Shown here one piece after another: positions 59,451-64,000 of a stretch of 64,000 bases of DNA. The stretch is taken from the NCBI GenBank assembly GCA_052108535.1, contig JBQDZM010000013.1, positions 1-64,000 of the forward strand, given 5' to 3'. The stretch comes from Galactobacter sp052108535 (GTDB taxonomy: Bacteria; Actinomycetota; Actinomycetes; Actinomycetales; Micrococcaceae). Under the pieces are notes generated by a model. It had not been told where the DNA came from and did no database searches. It was given only the letters and a program-made list of their open reading frames with translations. Made by a program: the position numbers and the translations under genes. How positions within the stretch are numbered: position 1 is the first letter of the stretch; the number at the start of each line of letters is the position of its first letter.

Positions 59451-60871
59451 GCTTCTCCTCGGACAATGGCCAGGACCTGGTCGCGCACGGCGGCCATAGT
59501 CTCAGGCGTGGTGGCTTCCCCGTTGTAGCGCAGGAAGGGTTCGGTGTTGGACGGGCGCAGATTGAACCACCATGAACCGTCCTGTGCGGTCACGGTGGTT
59601 CCGTCCATCGTGTCCACGGTAACGGGAACGGACGTGCTCTGCTCGTTACGCATGGCAGCAAGCACGGCTGCGACCGCCGCCTCCTTATCCTCGACCTCCG
59701 AATTGATCTCTCCGCTGGCGAAGTACGGGTCGTAGGTGGAAGCGAGCGTCGACAGCGGAAGCTCCTGAGAGCCAAGGGCAGCCAAGACGTGCAGCGCGGC
59801 GAGCATGCCTGTATCCGCATTAAAGAAATCACGGAAGTAGTAGTGAGCGGAGTGCTCGCCACCGAAGATCGCGGATTCGGAGGCCATGACGGCCTTGATA
59901 TAGGAGTGCCCCACCCGGGTACGCACGGCTCGACCGCCGGCCGACTCGATGAGTTCAGGGACGTAGCGGGAGGTGATCAGGTTGTGGATCACCACCGGTT
60001 CCTTCTCGCCTGCGGCCTGAGCCCTGGCGATCTCTCGAGCCGCGACGAGCGCGGTGATGGCGGATGGCGTGACCGGATTCCCGTTCTCATCCACCACGAA
60101 GCAGCGGTCTGCATCGCCGTCGAACGCCAGACCCAGATCCGCCTCGTGTTTCACGACAGCGTGGCGCAGATCCTCCAGATTACCGGGTTCCAGCGGGTTG
60201 GCCGGATGGTTTGGGAAGGTCCCGTCCAGGTCGAAATAGAGCGGCACGATGGTCAGGGGCAGTGGGGCAAGTAGTTCCCGACCCAGAACCGCCGGCGTGG
60301 TCAGGCCACCCATGCCGTTCCCGGCATCCACGACCACCTTGAGCGGACGGATCCCGCTCACGTCCACCAGTTGGCGCAGATATTCGGCGTAGTCGGCCAG
60401 CACATCATGCACTTCCGGCTCTGCGGGGTTTGCGACCGGTTGTGGCAGTCCCTGGTCCAGGTAGCGCTGCGCCAGGTCGCGGATCTCGAAGAGGCCGGTC
60501 TCGGCAGAGACCGGAACCGCGCCCGGGCGGGCCATCTTGATCCCGTTGTACTGGGCCGGATTATGGCTCGCGGTGAAGGTGACTCCGGCAGCGTCCAAGC
60601 GGCCGCAAGCGAAGTAGAGCTCGTCGGTGGAGATCAGGCCGAGCAGCGTCGGATGCGCGCCCCTGGCGGCGGCTCCCTCGGCGAAGGCCAGAGCGAACGG
60701 CTCGGACGAGGGTCGCATGTCTCGGCCGATGAGGACCGTCTTGCCCTGCAGGTCGAGGACCTCCACGAAGGCGGCCCCGACCGCGCGGACCACGTCCTCG
60801 GTGAGGTCCTGGCCCACCAGCCCCCTGACGTCGTAGGCCTTGAAACATCCAGAAAGATCTGTGCTCGTCAC
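59447..60871 (-). CDS. manB: Phosphomannomutase/phosphoglucomutase
   Basis: 474 residues, alpha-D-phosphohexomutase family. Phosphoserine loop TASHNPAQYNG near 100, GRDMRPSS near the start, Mg loop DGDADRCF near 250, sugar-binding GGEHSAHYYF near 325 and C-terminal RPSNTEPFLR. Interconverts mannose-6-P and mannose-1-P (and perhaps glucose phosphates) for GDP-mannose and wall glycans. GTG start at 60869-60871. Followed by the hypothetical gene with overlap. Confidence 0.96.
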   Translation of the reverse strand: MTSTDLSGCFKAYDVRGLVGQDLTEDVVRAVGAAFVEVLDLQGKTVLIGRDMRPSSEPFALAFAEGAAARGAHPTLLGLISTDELYFACGRLDAAGVTFTASHNPAQYNGIKMARPGAVPVSAETGLFEIRDLAQRYLDQGLPQPVANPAEPEVHDVLADYAEYLRQLVDVSGIRPLKVVVDAGNGMGGLTTPAVLGRELLAPLPLTIVPLYFDLDGTFPNHPANPLEPGNLEDLRHAVVKHEADLGLAFDGDADRCFVVDENGNPVTPSAITALVAAREIARAQAAGEKEPVVIHNLITSRYVPELIESAGGRAVRTRVGHSYIKAVMASESAIFGGEHSAHYYFRDFFNADTGMLAALHVLAALGSQELPLSTLASTYDPYFASGEINSEVEDKEAAVAAVLAAMRNEQSTSVPVTVDTMDGTTVTAQDGSWWFNLRPSNTEPFLRYNGEATTPETMAAVRDQVLAIVRGEA

Positions 60872-60965
60872 GGATACCAGCCTACGGGGTGGCGACGAAT
60901 CGGGTTATCAACAGCCTGGGATCTCGGGGGAGCAATTCGTCGGGGTGCACGGGGATACTGGAGGC

Positions 60966-63116
60966 ATGAGCACGGACTTCAACCACAGCGGGACCACGGC
61001 AGCGGGCAACGAGCTGAGGCAGCAGGCCACCACCATCTTGCAGCGGCTGGTGGGGCGCACCGATGCGGACTTCCACCCCGGCCAGTACGAAGCCATCGAG
61101 GCGTTGGTGGCCCACCACCGTCGGGCGCTGGTAGTGCAGCGGACCGGCTGGGGTAAATCAGCGGTCTACTTCGTCTCCTCGTTGTTGCTGCGTGCCCAGG
61201 GGGCGGGCCCCACGCTGATCATTTCTCCGTTGCTCGCCCTGATGCGGGACCAGGTCGCAGCGGCAGAACGGGCAGGTGTGCGCGCTCAGGCCATCAACTC
61301 CGCCAATGCCACGGAATGGGGTGAGATCTCTCGTTTGATTGACGCGGACGAGGTCGACGTCCTGTTGGTCTCTCCCGAGCGCCTGAACAATCCGTCCTTC
61401 CGGGAGAACCAACTGCCATCGCTGCTGGCTCGGATGGGGTTGCTCGTGGTGGATGAGGCCCACTGCGTCTCCGACTGGGGGCATGACTTCCGGCCCGACT
61501 ACCGCAGGATCAGGGATCTGATCGCGCGGCTGCCCGGCAACATCCCGGTGCTAGCCACGACCGCCACGGCCAACGCCCGGGTGGTGACGGATATCGAGGA
61601 GCAACTCGCAGTCGGCGGCGCGGAAGTCTTCACGCTGAGGGGCCCGCTGGCCAGGCAGTCGTTGCGGCTGGGGGTGCTGAGTTTGCCCTCGCCCGCGTCC
61701 CAGCTCGGGTGGCTCGTGGAGCACCTGAACACCTTGCAGGGTTCCGGCATCATCTACACGCTCACGGTCTCCGCAGCGGAGGACGTCACTCAGATGCTGC
61801 GCGGCGCCGGCTACGAGGTCACGAGCTATACGGGTAGAACCGATCCCGCAGAGCGGGAACGGGCGGAACAGGCGCTCAAGGACAACGAGGTCAAGGCACT
61901 CGTGGCGACGTCAGCCCTGGGAATGGGCTTCGACAAACCCGATCTTGGTTTCGTGGTGCACCTCGGAGCACCGAGCTCTCCCGTGGCGTACTACCAGCAG
62001 GTGGGCCGTGCCGGCCGTGCCACGGACTCCGCAGATGTGCTGCTGCTGCCCGGTCCCGGAGACCGGGATATCTGGCGCTACTTCGCCACCGCATCCATGC
62101 CGAGTGAGGCCAGCGCCCAGGCCGTTTTGGAAGCGCTGGGGGAGGCCGGAGGAGCCCTGTCGGTGCCCGCCTTGGAAGTCAGGGTCAATATCAAGCGCAC
62201 CCCACTGGAACTGCTGCTGAAGGTGCTGGCCGTGGACGGAGCGGTGGAACGCGTGCAAGGAGGCTGGCGATCCACTGGCGTCCCCTGGGTCTATGACGGA
62301 GAGCGTTATGCCCGGGTAGCCAAGGCCAGAGTAGATGAACAGAACTCCATGCTGGACTACGAGCACACGTCCGGCTGCCGTATGGAGTTCCTCGCCAAGG
62401 CGTTAGACGATCCCACCGCTCAACCCTGCGGTCGCTGCGACAACTGTGCCGGACGTTGGTACCAGACGTCCGTCGGCAACACCGGTCAGGATGCGGCGAA
62501 GGCAGGCCTGTCTCGGGTGGGTACCGTGGTGGACCCGCGAAAGATCTACCCAACCGGCGTGGACCGGCTCGGCGTGGACGTCAAGGGGAAGATCCCGGCA
62601 GGTATGCAGGCGGAGGAGGGGCGGGCGCTCGCCCGGCTCACCGATCTGGGCTGGGGAGGGCGGCTCCGTGCCATCTTCGAGGACCCGTCCTGGCAGGACG
62701 CCCCGATCGAGGAGGACATGCTGCGGGCCTGCGCCACGGTGCTCTCGCAATGGGGATGGGCGCAACGACCGGTGGGCGTCGTGGCGATGCCGTCCAGGAC
62801 CCGCCCTCAGTTGGTGAGGTCACTGGCCGCCGGGTTGGCCGGGTTGGGACGCCTTGTGGATCTGGGTGACCTCGAATACGTGGGATCTGGCCCCCGGCAA
62901 GGCCCCGGAGGGAACTCCGCCTACCGTTTCGCAGACGTTCACGGCCACCTCTCTATTCCGGCCACCATGACGCAGGCCGTGGCGAACGCCCCGGGGCCGT
63001 TGCTCTTGGTGGACGACCTCACGGATTCACGGTGGAGCCTGACGGAAGCGGCTGCCGTGCTGCGTTCCGGAGGTGCCCCGGCAGTGCTGCCCTTCACGTT
63101 GGCAGTGGCTGGCTGA
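60966..63116 (+). CDS. RecQ-like DNA helicase fused to a phosphoribosyltransferase-like domain
   Basis: 716 residues. Helicase: GQYEAIEALV, Walker A variant RTGWGKSAVYF near 65, DEAH in VVDEAHCVSDWGHDFRPDY near 160, motif VI QQVGRAGRA near 340. Zinc-binding cysteines in SGCRMEFLAKALDDPTAQPCGRCDNCAG near 465. The last ~200 residues have VGVVAMPSRTRPQLVRSLAAGLA and LLLVDDLTDSRWSLTEAAAVLRSGG, the ComF-like phosphoribosyltransferase PRPP loop. The combination is typical for actinobacterial RecQ-like proteins. I start at ATG 60966; the longer frame from 60840 overlaps the divergent manB region. Confidence 0.93.
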   Translation: MSTDFNHSGTTAAGNELRQQATTILQRLVGRTDADFHPGQYEAIEALVAHHRRALVVQRTGWGKSAVYFVSSLLLRAQGAGPTLIISPLLALMRDQVAAAERAGVRAQAINSANATEWGEISRLIDADEVDVLLVSPERLNNPSFRENQLPSLLARMGLLVVDEAHCVSDWGHDFRPDYRRIRDLIARLPGNIPVLATTATANARVVTDIEEQLAVGGAEVFTLRGPLARQSLRLGVLSLPSPASQLGWLVEHLNTLQGSGIIYTLTVSAAEDVTQMLRGAGYEVTSYTGRTDPAERERAEQALKDNEVKALVATSALGMGFDKPDLGFVVHLGAPSSPVAYYQQVGRAGRATDSADVLLLPGPGDRDIWRYFATASMPSEASAQAVLEALGEAGGALSVPALEVRVNIKRTPLELLLKVLAVDGAVERVQGGWRSTGVPWVYDGERYARVAKARVDEQNSMLDYEHTSGCRMEFLAKALDDPTAQPCGRCDNCAGRWYQTSVGNTGQDAAKAGLSRVGTVVDPRKIYPTGVDRLGVDVKGKIPAGMQAEEGRALARLTDLGWGGRLRAIFEDPSWQDAPIEEDMLRACATVLSQWGWAQRPVGVVAMPSRTRPQLVRSLAAGLAGLGRLVDLGDLEYVGSGPRQGPGGNSAYRFADVHGHLSIPATMTQAVANAPGPLLLVDDLTDSRWSLTEAAAVLRSGGAPAVLPFTLAVAG

Positions 63117-63218
63117 TACCCGCAAAGGCGATCCATGACGGGCGGTTCAGGCGCGGCTTTTGTTCGCAGTGCGTGATCCACAGGTACTGGGGTTGCCCTC
63201 CCTCTTAGACTTGGAGGC

Positions 63219-64000
63219 ATGGACAACTACTGGCTGTGGATGGTGCTCGGTCTGGTGATCGCCGTGATCGGAGCGGGGGCAGCCCTGCGCAGAGTGCGAT
63301 CCAACAACGCCAAGTTGTTCCAGACGGAGGTCACCGCGGAGCGAGCCGCAGCCGCTGCCGCCAAGCTCAGCGCGGAAGAACACCGCGCCGTGTACCGCTT
63401 CCTCGCCACGGATAACCTCCTCGGAGCGGCCCAGGCCGTTCGCCAAGCCACCAGGCAGTCCGCACGGGACTGCTTGTTGGACGTGCAGTCCCTGGCCCGG
63501 TTCCCCCAGGTTGCCGGCAGTGCGCAAGCGGCCGGTCCGGAAGACGGCGGGCAGGCGCCCGCGCCGTCGGACCCTGAAACCAGCCAGGAAGCACCGTCGA
63601 CGGGCGCTTCTTCCGCGCCGAGCGCGGACGCAGCAGAACAGCCGGTGAACGCTGACGAGGCCCGCCTGGTGGGTGACAACGGATTCGACCCCGGGCCAAA
63701 CCCCACGCCGGAGATGTCGGACGAGGACTGGGTGATCCCGGACGATTGGGAGAACACCTACGGTGGAGACTTCGGTGGCGGGGAACGACACATGGAGTTC
63801 ACCCACCACGACGGAGAGCAGCTGCGCCGTTTCTCCACGCAGGACCTGCCAGACGCAGAACGTGACCAGATCATGAGTCAGCTACGCGACGGCGACGTCG
63901 CCGAGGCCGCTCGGCTGATCTCGGAGAAGGTCGGCTTGGGCCCTGAAGAAGTGGAGATGGCGTTGCGCGCCAACCACGATTCAGGTCGGGACAAGGTGGA
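63219..64000 (+). CDS. Hypothetical single-pass membrane protein, 3' end beyond window
   Basis: Frame open from ATG 63219 (GGAGG 6 bp upstream) to the window end, 260 residues so far. A membrane helix (YWLWMVLGLVIAVIGAGAALRRV) at the N-terminus is followed by a coiled-coil-like Ala/Glu stretch, a low-complexity acidic Pro/Ala linker and FSTQDLPDAERDQIMSQLRDGDVAEAARLISEKVGLGPEEVEMAL, a helical domain. No family recognised. Possibly an actinobacterial division or wall-associated protein; not claimed. Confidence 0.8.
   Translation, partial: MDNYWLWMVLGLVIAVIGAGAALRRVRSNNAKLFQTEVTAERAAAAAAKLSAEEHRAVYRFLATDNLLGAAQAVRQATRQSARDCLLDVQSLARFPQVAGSAQAAGPEDGGQAPAPSDPETSQEAPSTGASSAPSADAAEQPVNADEARLVGDNGFDPGPNPTPEMSDEDWVIPDDWENTYGGDFGGGERHMEFTHHDGEQLRRFSTQDLPDAERDQIMSQLRDGDVAEAARLISEKVGLGPEEVEMALRANHDSGRDKV

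Overview
The window is GC-rich actinobacterial chromosome, most likely from the order Micrococcales (Micrococcaceae-like). Evidence: GTG/TTG starts, 4-nt start/stop overlaps, a GTP-type PEP carboxykinase, a DUF222-type HNH endonuclease end, an Lhr helicase, a MobA with an extra C-terminal domain, and a stand-alone winged-helix protein. It is scaffolded draft sequence: 100 N at 36647-36746 cut two genes. No prophage, CRISPR array or classical insertion sequence was seen.

1-8.3 kb holds housekeeping genes, mostly minus strand: HNH endonuclease end, lhr, gnd, rlmH and an NADPH:FMN reductase. 8.4-27 kb is a large peptide and D-amino-acid scavenging region. A minus-strand run encodes a GNAT acyltransferase, a SIS protein, an N-acylamino-acid racemase, a PLP fold-type IV enzyme, an M19 dipeptidase, a class I glutamine amidotransferase, an S12 serine hydrolase and an EamA exporter. 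Divergent from it are an M20 hydrolase, a five-gene peptide ABC transporter/LD-carboxypeptidase operon, a class A-type serine hydrolase and a C45 hydrolase. GNAT plus racemase plus M20 is the gene set known for irreversible D- to L-amino acid conversion through N-acyl intermediates.

27-28.5 kb holds an AbiEi-like/DUF559 gene between two 92-bp near-perfect palindromes; a partial third copy lies at 24.9 kb. 28.5-32.5 kb is a one-carbon operon: methylene-THF reductase, formyl-THF deformylase and a LigM-like THF-dependent O-demethylase, followed by a PadR regulator. A palindrome fills the spacer of its probable promoter. A sodium:solute symporter with an in-frame amber codon near its N-terminus, its 43-residue partner and a secreted alkaline phosphatase follow.

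38-50.7 kb is a molybdenum island: mog, moaE and moaA (+); moaD, mobA, moaC, moeA and moeB-rhodanese (-); then a ModE-like regulator, modABC, fdhD and an FdhF/YdeP-family molybdoenzyme (+). The two C1 regions can be joined on paper: methyl-THF from O-demethylation is oxidised to formyl-THF, PurU releases formate, and the molybdoenzyme could oxidise formate to CO2. 50.9-64 kb returns to core functions: tadA, upp, a two-component system, a winged-helix protein, sixA, tRNA-Arg(ACG), pckG with a CRP/GlxR-like site, manB, a RecQ-phosphoribosyltransferase fusion and an unfinished membrane protein gene.
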